Made by a program: the position numbers and the translations under genes. From assembly GCA_019454915.1 (NCBI GenBank), contig JACFNM010000181.1, forward strand, positions 1 to 8,456: a stretch of 8,456 nucleotides of DNA. The letters are read 5' to 3'. The notes under the pieces are model-generated. The model was not told the DNA's origin, ran no database searches, and saw nothing but the letters and a program-made list of their open reading frames with translations. Shown here piece after piece: positions 1 to 6,717 of the stretch (positions are counted from its first letter, which is position 1; every line of letters begins with the position of its first letter). This DNA is from Chitinophagaceae bacterium. GTDB lineage: Bacteria; Bacteroidota; Bacteroidia; Chitinophagales; Chitinophagaceae.

Positions 1-491
1 GATTGATAGCTCTGAAACGTGCAATTACGGATGCTCCTTCCTTTGTGGAACCACGTTTGTTACTGGCATCCGTATATGCTGCGCAGTCTAATGTAGAGTC
101 AATTCATATAGCGGATCAGGTCATAGCAGTATCCCAGGATATCCGTACTTCATCCCAGGCGAGGTTTATCAAAGGACTATACTACTCCAATGTAAATGAA
201 ACGGACAAAGCGCTGACGCAATTTGATGAATGTTTGCAAAGTGATTACACCTTCCTGGATGCCTATATCGAAAAGGGCTTGCTGCTTTATGATAGTAAAA
301 AGTATACCGAAGCATTGATTGTTTTTGAGCGGGCAATACAGGTGAGTAATACGTTTGCGGAAGGTTATTACAATGCCGGACGTTGTGAAGAAGCACTTGG
401 GAATACTGATGAAGCAAAATTATATTACAGTAAAGCGCTGGCGCTCGATAAAACCATGAAGGCAGCGTCTCAGGCTTTGGAGCGGTTGTAG
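1..491 (+). CDS. TPR-repeat protein, 3' portion only
   Basis: The reading frame is open at the left edge of the window (first full codon at position 3, a TTG that is probably internal) and ends at TAG 489-491, so only the last ~162 residues are visible. They form alpha-helical tetratricopeptide repeats. The clearest units lie at about visible residues 52-85, 86-118 and 119-152, with typical TPR spacing such as KALTQFDECL, EALIVFERAI and EAKLYYSKAL, and a less regular unit lies before them. TPR arrays are protein-protein interaction scaffolds and have no catalytic activity. The N-terminus is missing, so I cannot say whether it has a signal peptide or lipobox. It converges on the minus-strand gene that ends at 551, with a 59-nt gap. 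The TPR call is firm; the partner and the cellular role are unknown. Confidence 0.85.
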   Translation, partial: LIALKRAITDAPSFVEPRLLLASVYAAQSNVESIHIADQVIAVSQDIRTSSQARFIKGLYYSNVNETDKALTQFDECLQSDYTFLDAYIEKGLLLYDSKKYTEALIVFERAIQVSNTFAEGYYNAGRCEEALGNTDEAKLYYSKALALDKTMKAASQALERL

Positions 492-550
492 AAAGGAAAG
501 TACAACTACCGGAGGCTGTGTGGTGGCAGGGGGATATTCATTTTTTCTTT

Positions 551-1669
551 TTATTGCTTGATTTTTCTTTTGAACATTATCGTTCCGCTTGATTTCTCCG
601 TAGAAGTGATGTATACTTCATGTCTTTTACCGGCAATGGTAGCGATCATCAGGGCCGTGTTAGGCGGGATGGAGCCTAAGTTATCGGCATACATTATGAG
701 TTCATTTATCTCACGGGTAGTATCCAGTTTAATATTTATGGTAAGCGGTTTATCGGTTAACCTTTGCCTGGATAAAATGAGTTTGTCATTATAGAAAACG
801 GATATCGTATCACCGTCAATTTCTCCGTTATCATAGAAGTCTACTTTAAATTCGTCTTCAGTCGGAACTTCGATAGTCTTTAAAATATTCTTGCTTCTCT
901 TGTTGTATCCCGGCAAAACGGGCGAGTTTTGTATATCTGGCAACTCACCACGGCTGACGTCGCTTACTTTCTGCGGTTGTTGCGGTTTCACCGGTTCTTT
1001 TTGTACGGTTACCGGTGGCTTTTGCGCAGGAGCTTTCGTTGCGGGCGCTTTTGGCGATTGAGTTACTGCTTTACCCGATGAAGGATTTGACGTCCTGGGT
1101 TCTGAAGTAAGGCTTTGACGAGGCGTGGATCGTGTTTTTGTACTGGTTACGGGCGTAGACTTCTTAGCGACCGGCGCGGATTGATTAGGCGTAACTGTTC
1201 TCACCAGGGCTTTTCGTTCCAATTCTGTGCTTCCGGTACCGCATCCTTCCGGACGGAAGCCTCTCCATCTGCCTATCAGTTTTTCGGTACTCCCCTGTTT
1301 TAGAAAAGTAAGGATATGCGTCTGCAGGCAATCACCCCAGGTTGACGGGGTATTACCCTTTATCCTTTCTTCTTCATTGACGATAACAGACTTACTGGCG
1401 GCATCGTAGCTACCTGCCAGCCGGCATATCACGTAATATTTCTTTTCCGGATAGTTAAAATAAGAATAAGAGTAACCGGTTACTTCATCCCCGTGGATGT
1501 ACAGTTCCAGAACATATTCCGTATCTCCTTCGCCGGCTATAATGCTGTTGGTTGCGGTATTAAAAGTACCCCTCCATTGACCGTTTAGGTTCTGGCCCAT
1601 TGTCCCCTGGATACTGATCCATAAAAAAGAAATAAGTAAAAACCAGACTCTCATCGGATAAAGAAACAT
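551..1669 (-). CDS. Exported two-domain protein of unknown function
   Basis: This 372-residue protein is one I do not recognise as a named family. Residues 1-25 look like a Sec signal peptide: an arginine, then the hydrophobic run VWFLLISFLWISI, then a likely cut after TMG. Residues ~28-157 are a beta-rich domain bounded by two GxWRG motifs (GQWRG at 30-34, GRWRG at 133-137), with cysteines at 82, 114 and 143. Residues ~158-255 are a low-complexity, disordered linker rich in Pro, Lys, Thr, Ser and Gln. Residues ~260-370 are a second beta-rich domain (IEVPT, DFYDNGEIDGDTISVFYN, MYADNLGSIPPNTALM), of a kind that by recall recurs in exported Bacteroidota proteins. The product is probably periplasmic or surface-located. 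The start could instead be the ATG at 1654 (367 residues), which keeps the signal peptide and fits the putative promoter at 1678-1685 better, because the first ATG would leave almost no leader. It is transcribed divergently from thrS. Confidence 0.8.
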   Translation of the reverse strand: MFLYPMRVWFLLISFLWISIQGTMGQNLNGQWRGTFNTATNSIIAGEGDTEYVLELYIHGDEVTGYSYSYFNYPEKKYYVICRLAGSYDAASKSVIVNEEERIKGNTPSTWGDCLQTHILTFLKQGSTEKLIGRWRGFRPEGCGTGSTELERKALVRTVTPNQSAPVAKKSTPVTSTKTRSTPRQSLTSEPRTSNPSSGKAVTQSPKAPATKAPAQKPPVTVQKEPVKPQQPQKVSDVSRGELPDIQNSPVLPGYNKRSKNILKTIEVPTEDEFKVDFYDNGEIDGDTISVFYNDKLILSRQRLTDKPLTINIKLDTTREINELIMYADNLGSIPPNTALMIATIAGKRHEVYITSTEKSSGTIMFKRKIKQ

Positions 1670-1677
1670 ATACAGAA

Positions 1678-1685
1678 CAAAAATA
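1678..1685 (-). promoter_or_regulatory. Putative -7 element of the minus-strand exported-protein gene
   Basis: Read on the minus strand this is TATTTTTG, a match to the Bacteroidota -7 consensus TAnnTTTG. It would place the transcription start around 1671-1674, just upstream of ATG 1669 and about 17-20 nt upstream of ATG 1654. No convincing -33 TTTG is seen at the expected spacing. The call is inferred from the motif alone. Confidence 0.35.
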
Positions 1686-1740
1686 GCGCTTATACTATGG
1701 AATTACCCCTGTGAAATAGCCTGATACGCCAATAGTTCGT

Positions 1741-1748
1741 TAAATTTG
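1741..1748 (+). promoter_or_regulatory. Putative -7 promoter element of thrS
   Basis: TAAATTTG, followed by CA, matches the Bacteroidota TAnnTTTG element recognised by the primary sigma factor of that phylum. It lies 29 nt before the thrS ATG, leaving a leader of about 20-25 nt. No clear -33 TTTG lies 19-21 nt upstream. The same ten-base form TAnnTTTGCA recurs before infC and secA in this window, which supports the call. Confidence 0.55.
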
Positions 1749-1777
1749 CACTCTTTTTTAGGAATACGAATCTACAT

Positions 1778-3712
1778 ATGATAAAAATTACTTTTCCGGA
1801 CGGAGCCGTGCGTGAATTTCAGCCGGGTACTTCTGCATTAGATATAGCAAAAACGATTAGTGAAGGGCTGGCAAGAAAAGTATTAGCGGCTAAAATTAAT
1901 GGAGAGGTTTGGGATGCCGTTCGTCCGATTTATACCGATAGCACCTTACAATTGCTAACCTGGAATGAGGCTGAAGGAAAATCTACTTTTTGGCACTCTT
2001 CTGCCCACCTGATGGCGGAAGCGGTTGAGGCGCAGTTTCCGGGCGTTAAATTTTGGGTAGGCCCCCCGGTGGAACACGGGTTTTACTACGACATGGATTT
2101 GGGTGACAGGAAGATAACAGAGGAAGATCTGGTTGTCATAGAAAAAAAGATGTCCGAGTTGGCAAAACAGGGCAATGAGTATGTTCGCAAAGAAATATCT
2201 AAGGCAGATGCTATTAAATATTTTGAAGAAAAGGGAGATGAATATAAGTTGGATCTCCTGGAGCATCTTGAGGACGGTCATATCACTTTCTATACGCAGG
2301 GAGGGTTTACGGATCTGTGCCGGGGACCTCATATTCCCCAGACTGGGTTGATAAAAGCCATCAAGCTGACCAATATTGCCGGGGCTTACTGGAAAGGAGA
2401 TGAAAAAAATAAACAACTGACCTGGATTTATGGAATTACTTTCCCCAACCAGAAGGAATTGGATGAATACCTGCATATGCTGGAGGAGGCAAAGAAAAGG
2501 GATCACCGGAAGTTGGGAAAGGAATTGGGCATCTTCACTTTTGATGATGATATAGGTCCGGGACTTCCTTTGTGGATGCCCAATGGCGCCATCGTAATTG
2601 AGCAATTGGAAAAGCTGGCCAAGGAAACGGAAGAACAGGCAGGTTATAAAAGAGTCGTTACGCCTCATATTGCCAAGGAGGCGCTCTACCTGACCAGCGG
2701 GCATCTGCCTTACTATCAGGATAGCATGTATCCTCCTATGGAGCTGGACGGCACGAAATACTATCTGAAGGCGATGAATTGCCCGCATCATCACAAAATC
2801 TTTGCTGCAGAACCGAAAAGTTATAAAGATTTACCTTACCGTTTAGCAGAATATGGCACCTGTTATCGTTATGAACAAAGCGGGGAACTCTTTGGGTTGA
2901 TGCGGGTGCGCTGCCTTCACATGAATGACGCGCATATTTATTGTACGAAGGAGCAGTTTTTTGAAGAGTTTAAGTCGGTAAATGAAATGTACCTGAAATA
3001 TTTCAAGATTTTTGGTATAGAGAAATACGTGATGCGCCTCAGTTTGCACGATCCGGCTAAGCTCGGTAAAAAATATGTGGATGAGCCGGCATTGTGGCTG
3101 GAAACGGAAGCAATGGTGCGAGAAGTACTCATACGTACGAAAACGCCTTTTGTTGAAGTGGAGGATGAAGCTGCTTTTTATGGTCCCAAAATTGATGTGC
3201 AGATATGGAGTACTATCGGGCGTGAATTTACCCTGGCGACAAACCAGGTAGATTTTGCTCAGGGCAGGCGTTTTAATTTGGAATTTACCAATAAGGAAAA
3301 CGCTCCTGAGATTCCCTTGATTATTCACCGGGCGCCGCTTGGTACGCACGAGCGGTTCATTGGGTTTTTACTGGAACATTATGCCGGTAAATTTCCTTTG
3401 TGGCTGGCGCCGCTGCAGGTGAAGATTCTACCCATCAGCGAAAAGTTCATGGATTATGCTACGCGTCTTTTAGGAGATTTGAGAAGTGCAGGGATGAGGG
3501 CGGAGATAGACAGCAGGCCGGAGAAAATAGGCAGAAAAATCCGGGACACCGAGTTGCTGAAAGTGCCTTATATGCTGGTAATAGGAGAAAAGGAGGTGAA
3601 CGAAAACATGGTGGCCGTCAGAAAACATGGAAAAGGAGATTTGGGAACTAAGTCAATCAGCGATTTTATCCGTGACATTGAAATAGAAAACCGGGAAAAG
3701 CTGCCCTTGTAG
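1778..3712 (+). CDS. thrS: Threonyl-tRNA synthetase (ThrRS)
   Basis: This class II aminoacyl-tRNA synthetase attaches threonine to tRNA-Thr in the cytoplasm and removes mischarged serine. At 644 residues it has full bacterial length. Domains in order are an N-terminal TGS domain (~1-62), the editing domain (~65-225) with its HxxxH motif (H73, H77) and C181/H185, the catalytic core (~240-540), and the anticodon-binding domain (~544-640). The catalytic zinc ligands are visible as C335 (MNCPHH), H386 (NDAHIYC) and H517 (IHRAP). Motif 2 is at YRYEQSGE (R364) and motif 3 at GTHERFIG (R525). The ATG at 1778 gives the usual TGS beginning MIKITFPDGA. One oddity is the loop before the second zinc ligand, which reads RCLHMNDAH where E. 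coli has RGFTQDDAH, so the glutamine equivalent to E. coli Q381 is a methionine. It has its own promoter and lies 160 nt before infC. Confidence 0.98.
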   Translation: MIKITFPDGAVREFQPGTSALDIAKTISEGLARKVLAAKINGEVWDAVRPIYTDSTLQLLTWNEAEGKSTFWHSSAHLMAEAVEAQFPGVKFWVGPPVEHGFYYDMDLGDRKITEEDLVVIEKKMSELAKQGNEYVRKEISKADAIKYFEEKGDEYKLDLLEHLEDGHITFYTQGGFTDLCRGPHIPQTGLIKAIKLTNIAGAYWKGDEKNKQLTWIYGITFPNQKELDEYLHMLEEAKKRDHRKLGKELGIFTFDDDIGPGLPLWMPNGAIVIEQLEKLAKETEEQAGYKRVVTPHIAKEALYLTSGHLPYYQDSMYPPMELDGTKYYLKAMNCPHHHKIFAAEPKSYKDLPYRLAEYGTCYRYEQSGELFGLMRVRCLHMNDAHIYCTKEQFFEEFKSVNEMYLKYFKIFGIEKYVMRLSLHDPAKLGKKYVDEPALWLETEAMVREVLIRTKTPFVEVEDEAAFYGPKIDVQIWSTIGREFTLATNQVDFAQGRRFNLEFTNKENAPEIPLIIHRAPLGTHERFIGFLLEHYAGKFPLWLAPLQVKILPISEKFMDYATRLLGDLRSAGMRAEIDSRPEKIGRKIRDTELLKVPYMLVIGEKEVNENMVAVRKHGKGDLGTKSISDFIRDIEIENREKLPL

Positions 3713-3766
3713 AGACCTTCATGTGAAAACGACATAAAAGGAGAAGGATTAATTTGAGATAAACTT

Positions 3767-3774
3767 TATATTTG
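3767..3774 (+). promoter_or_regulatory. Putative -7 promoter element of infC
   Basis: TATATTTG, followed by CA, matches TAnnTTTG. It lies 98 nt before the infC ATG and 54 nt after the thrS stop, so infC probably has its own transcript starting near 3781 even if it also receives read-through from thrS. A TTTG at 3753-3756 is too close (10 nt) to serve as the -33 element, and none is seen at the normal distance. Confidence 0.5.
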
Positions 3775-3780
3775 CAGATT

Positions 3781-3872
3781 ATTTTTCATTTCAATTGAAG
3801 AGTTTATTTTTAACTTTATTAAAAAACAATCAGAACCTCTGACATAGAGAGGTATCACTTTAAAAATCTTTA
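3781..3872 (+). promoter_or_regulatory. infC 5' leader with two potential stem-loops
   Basis: If transcription starts just after the element at 3767-3774, infC has an untranslated leader of about 90 nt, long for this window. It can form an all-A/U hairpin at 3807-3825 (7 bp, loop CTTTA) and a stronger hairpin at 3835-3853 (ACCTCT pairing with AGAGGT, 7-nt loop), which ends 19 nt before the start codon. In E. coli and Bacillus the infC operon is feedback-controlled through its leader. Whether this leader does the same is inference; I see no match to a known L20 leader motif. Confidence 0.3.
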
Positions 3873-4457
3873 ATGGCATTTTCACCAAGACCACATTTTA
3901 ACAGAGGCGGCTTTAACCCTCGTTTCAGAAAAGAACAACAGCAGGAACATCGTACCAACCACATGATTAGAGTGCCCCAGGTTAGGGTGGTGGGCGAAAA
4001 TGTAGAACCTGGAATTTATAGTACACAGGATGCCTTAAAGTTAGCGCAGGAACTGCAATTGGACCTGGTAGAAATATCGCCCAATGCGGACCCGCCGGTA
4101 TGTAAGATAATTGATTATAACAAGTTCCTTTACGAAAAGAAGAAGAAGGAGAAGGAGATGAAGGCTAATGCCAAGGTATCGGAAGTAAAGGAAATACGAT
4201 TTACGCCCAATACGGACGAGCATGATTTTAATTTCAAAGCCAAGCATGCTGAAGACTTCCTGAAAGACGGGAATAAGGTAAAAGCCTATGTTCAGTTTAA
4301 GGGCAGGGCGATTATGTTCAAAGAAAGAGGAGAGTTATTGTTGTTGAAATTTGCCGAACGACTCTCTGAAACCGGTGCGCCGGAAGGAATGCCTAAACTG
4401 GAAGGCAAACGAATGATGATTATTTTTGCTCCCAAAAGTCAAAAAAAGAAGAAGTAG
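3873..4457 (+). CDS. infC: Translation initiation factor IF3
   Basis: IF3 binds the 30S ribosomal subunit, keeps it apart from 50S and checks start-codon/initiator-tRNA pairing. The protein has 194 residues: an Arg/Phe/Gln-rich, probably disordered N-terminal extension (1-29), the IF3 N-domain (~30-87, with LDLVEISPNADPPVCKIIDY), a highly basic linker helix (88-101, KKKKEKEMKANAK) and the C-domain (~104-190, with EIRFTPNTDEHDF and KAYVQFKGRAIMF), ending in a lysine tail. The ATG at 3873 is preferred because similar extensions starting MAF and leading into HRxNxxIRV are, by recall, normal in Chitinophagaceae. Unlike E. coli infC, which starts at AUU, this is a standard ATG with no visible Shine-Dalgarno sequence. 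rpmI and rplT do not follow. IF3 function is certain. Confidence 0.98.
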   Translation: MAFSPRPHFNRGGFNPRFRKEQQQEHRTNHMIRVPQVRVVGENVEPGIYSTQDALKLAQELQLDLVEISPNADPPVCKIIDYNKFLYEKKKKEKEMKANAKVSEVKEIRFTPNTDEHDFNFKAKHAEDFLKDGNKVKAYVQFKGRAIMFKERGELLLLKFAERLSETGAPEGMPKLEGKRMMIIFAPKSQKKKK

Positions 4458-4601
4458 TTTTTCTGAAGGCAGGATAAACCGCGCAGACCCAAGCCGCAAT
4501 CTTCATGCTATCTCATTAATAAATACTTCCCCAAGCCAGGATAAGTATGGTTTATACCGGCATTTATGGGTGGGACGCCTGTTTCAAATTCAGGACGAAA
4601 T

Positions 4602-4630
4602 GAACAGTCAGCTTTTCATTAGCTGTGTTC
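4602..4630 (+). terminator. Possible terminator hairpin downstream of infC
   Basis: GAACA (4602-4606) can pair with TGTTC (4626-4630), and AGCT (4610-4613) with AGCT (4621-4624), around a 7-nt loop. A small internal loop (GTC opposite G) interrupts the stem. A T-rich stretch follows from 4638 (GTTTTCTTGTTATTTG), a few bases later than in an ideal intrinsic terminator. The position between infC and the next gene suits a terminator. No other structure or gene is visible in the 242-nt gap 4458-4699. Confidence 0.35.
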
Positions 4631-4668
4631 CTTAACGTTTTCTTGTTATTTGCGGAATAAAATTTGAA

Positions 4669-4676
4669 TAGTTTCG
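4669..4676 (+). promoter_or_regulatory. Weak putative -7 element of the PorE-like gene
   Basis: TAGTTTCG differs by one base from TAnnTTTG and lies 23 nt before the chosen ATG at 4700, a spacing similar to thrS. A TTTG at 4649-4652 is 16 nt upstream, somewhat short for a -33 element. If real, it shows that the TTG at 4664, which would extend the frame, lies upstream of the transcript and cannot be the start. Confidence 0.25.
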
Positions 4677-4699
4677 TTATCATTTTTCATCCATACATA

Positions 4700-6616
4700 A
4701 TGATAGCCCGCCTGATTTTCATATTCATTCTGTTTCTTTTTGGCCAGTTTGCTTTTGGCCAAAAGAAAGCCGACAGAGCAAGGAAGAAAGCGGTGAATTT
4801 CTATAATATGGGGCTCGATAAGGCTCAAAACGGCGACTATGCGGATGCCATAAACTGGGTGAACCGTGCCATTAAAGAAGATAACAGCTACGTGGAGGCC
4901 TGGCTAACCAAAGCCGGGATTTTTGGCGAGATGAAGGTGTATGACAGTTGCGTGGTCGCTTACGAACGGGCTTTTGCGCTGGATTACGAATTGTCGAAAG
5001 ATTATAAATTACCGTATGCTATTAATTTGGCGGGATTGGGACAGTTTGAAAAGGCGCTGAAGGCGGTCAATGAGTTTTTGGAGATAACCGAACTGAATGA
5101 GCCGAGCCGCAGGGCGGGAGAATATCGCAAAAGAGCTTTTGAATTTGCGGTTCAGTATGAGAATGAACACCAAACGAAGCAATATATTTTCGCGCCGCAA
5201 AATGTGGGCGATAGTATCAATAGCGCAGACCTTGAATATTATCCTTCTGTGACGATAGATGGTAAGACGTTGGTGTTCACCCGCCGCGTAAACGGACGGA
5301 ATGAGGACTTCTTTGTAAGTGAAAATAGAGACGGCTCATGGTCAAAAGCAAGGGGGATAGATGGTGATATCAACAGCAATTTTAATGAAGGCGCGCAAAA
5401 TATTTCTCAGGACGGACAATGGCTTGTTTTTACCGGCTGTAATTTTCCGGAAGGTCTCGGTAGTTGTGATTTGTTCTTTTCCCATAAAACGAAAAAAGGA
5501 TGGAGCGTTCCGGAGAATATGGGAGAACGAATCAACACGGAATTTTGGGAATCTTCTCCCAGCTTGTCACCGGATAAACGGGAATTGTATTTTTCCAGCG
5601 ACCGCCCTGGAGGATATGGCGGGAAAGATATTTACGTTTCAAGACACATGCCGGATGGACGCTGGAGTAAGCCGGAAAACCTGGGTCCGAAAATAAATAC
5701 CGCCGGAGATGAAAGCTGCCCTTTTATACACGCAGACAACCAGACCATGTACTTTACATCTAACGGATTGATGGGGTACGGCGGTGACGACCTCTTTCTC
5801 GCAAGAAAAAAGTCAGACGGATCCTGGGATTATGTAGAGAATCTGGGTTATCCAATCAATACCATTGAGAACGAAGGCAGCCTGATAGTAGCGGCGGATG
5901 GAATAACGGCTTATTATGCCAGCGATAGAAATGACACCCGTGGAGGATTAGACATTTATACGTTTGAACTCAGAAAAGACATTCGCCCCAGCCGAACGCT
6001 GTGGGTGCAGGGACGGGTCTTTGACAGCCAGACCGGGAATGGCTTGCCATCTGCGGTGGAACTGATAGATTTGCAAACGGATCAAACCATCGTGAAAGTG
6101 CAGACCGATGAAGTGGGAGAATATTTGATTACCCTGCCGCTGGGTAAGGATTATGCCTTTAACGTGAACCGAAAAGGATATCTCTTTTATTCGAAAAACT
6201 TCCCGTTCAGCCAAAAAGTACCCGACTCCACCTATACCATTGACATCGGTCTGCACCCCCTGGCCGTGAATGCTTCAGTTATCTTAAATAATATATTTTT
6301 CGATGTCAGTAGCTATGAACTAAAGCCGGAATCTATCGTAGAATTAAACCGCCTGGTTGATCTGCTGAGGGAAAATCCGGGGTTAACCATTTTGATTAGC
6401 GGACATACTGATAACACGGGCAGCGCTTCCGAAAATATTTTGTTGTCGAACAACCGGGCCAAAGCAGTGGTGGATTACCTCATCGAAAACGGGATAGCAA
6501 GCACCCGTTTGCAATATAAAGGCTTTGGCGCCGCCAAACCGGTGCGGGATAACAACACATCGGAGGGGAGAGCCGCTAACCGAAGAACCGAGCTGACGGT
6601 TATATCCAATAAGTAG
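4700..6616 (+). CDS. PorE-like TPR/PD40/CRD/OmpA envelope protein
   Basis: This 638-residue protein probably anchors an envelope complex to peptidoglycan. Domains in order are a Sec signal peptide (1-20, MIAR then LIFIFILFLFGQ, cut after AFG), TPR repeats (~30-130), PD40/WD40-like beta-propeller repeats (~178-422, including SPSLSPDKRELYFSSDRPGGYGGKDIY), a carboxypeptidase-regulatory-like beta-sandwich (~434-516) and an OmpA C-terminal domain (~526-634). The last has the peptidoglycan-binding residues D571 in GHTDNTG and R586 in SNNRAKAV, and ends GRAANRRTEL. This is the architecture of Porphyromonas gingivalis PorE, a type IX secretion component. PorE is a lipoprotein, whereas this one has no lipobox cysteine. 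Paralogues of this layout are common in Bacteroidota, so orthology is unproven. The ATG at 4700 is chosen over a TTG 36 nt upstream because it gives a clean signal peptide. Confidence 0.9.
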   Translation: MIARLIFIFILFLFGQFAFGQKKADRARKKAVNFYNMGLDKAQNGDYADAINWVNRAIKEDNSYVEAWLTKAGIFGEMKVYDSCVVAYERAFALDYELSKDYKLPYAINLAGLGQFEKALKAVNEFLEITELNEPSRRAGEYRKRAFEFAVQYENEHQTKQYIFAPQNVGDSINSADLEYYPSVTIDGKTLVFTRRVNGRNEDFFVSENRDGSWSKARGIDGDINSNFNEGAQNISQDGQWLVFTGCNFPEGLGSCDLFFSHKTKKGWSVPENMGERINTEFWESSPSLSPDKRELYFSSDRPGGYGGKDIYVSRHMPDGRWSKPENLGPKINTAGDESCPFIHADNQTMYFTSNGLMGYGGDDLFLARKKSDGSWDYVENLGYPINTIENEGSLIVAADGITAYYASDRNDTRGGLDIYTFELRKDIRPSRTLWVQGRVFDSQTGNGLPSAVELIDLQTDQTIVKVQTDEVGEYLITLPLGKDYAFNVNRKGYLFYSKNFPFSQKVPDSTYTIDIGLHPLAVNASVILNNIFFDVSSYELKPESIVELNRLVDLLRENPGLTILISGHTDNTGSASENILLSNNRAKAVVDYLIENGIASTRLQYKGFGAAKPVRDNNTSEGRAANRRTELTVISNK

Positions 6617-6717
6617 AGTAAACCTCCGAATGGATGCCTTCTTAAAAAGCGACTTTCTAGATTTTCACGCTCCGTTTTTTGTTAAATGCGTATTTTTATC
6701 GCTATACTGCATACAAT

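Noticed and set aside
506..552. Terminator between the convergent TPR and exported-protein genes
   Set aside because: The only stem (CTACC with GGTGG, 506-526) has an 11-nt loop and one G-T pair, and the T-run starts about 14 nt later. The T-run is largely the complement of the lysine-rich end of the minus-strand gene.
1115..1409. Short + strand frames opposite the exported-protein gene
   Set aside because: They are antisense to its low-complexity linker and N-terminal domain and have no domain features.
1955..2794. 279-codon open frame on the minus strand inside thrS
   Set aside because: It lies wholly opposite a complete, unmistakable thrS. Its translation is compositionally odd and shows no recognisable domain, so it is a shadow of the codon usage of thrS. 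The 168-codon minus-strand frame at 2843-3349 is rejected for the same reason.
4560..4600. tRNA-like T-arm (CCTG, TTTCAAATT, CAGG at 4578-4594)
   Set aside because: The loop is 9 nt instead of 7 and the stem only 4 bp. No acceptor stem, anticodon arm or D-arm can be built around it, so it is not a tRNA gene.
4426..4635. 69-codon + strand frame starting inside infC with TTG
   Set aside because: It overlaps the end of infC in another frame, starts at TTG, and its translation is not like L35 or any other protein I recognise.
4664..4699. N-terminal extension of the PorE-like protein from a TTG codon
   Set aside because: The extra 12 residues would precede and spoil a clean signal peptide, and the TTG lies within or upstream of the likely promoter element.
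6679..6717. N-terminal extension of the beta-CASP nuclease from a TTG codon
   Set aside because: Family members begin at MKIxFxGAA; the extra 13 residues are not conserved in character and the ATG at 6718 fits.
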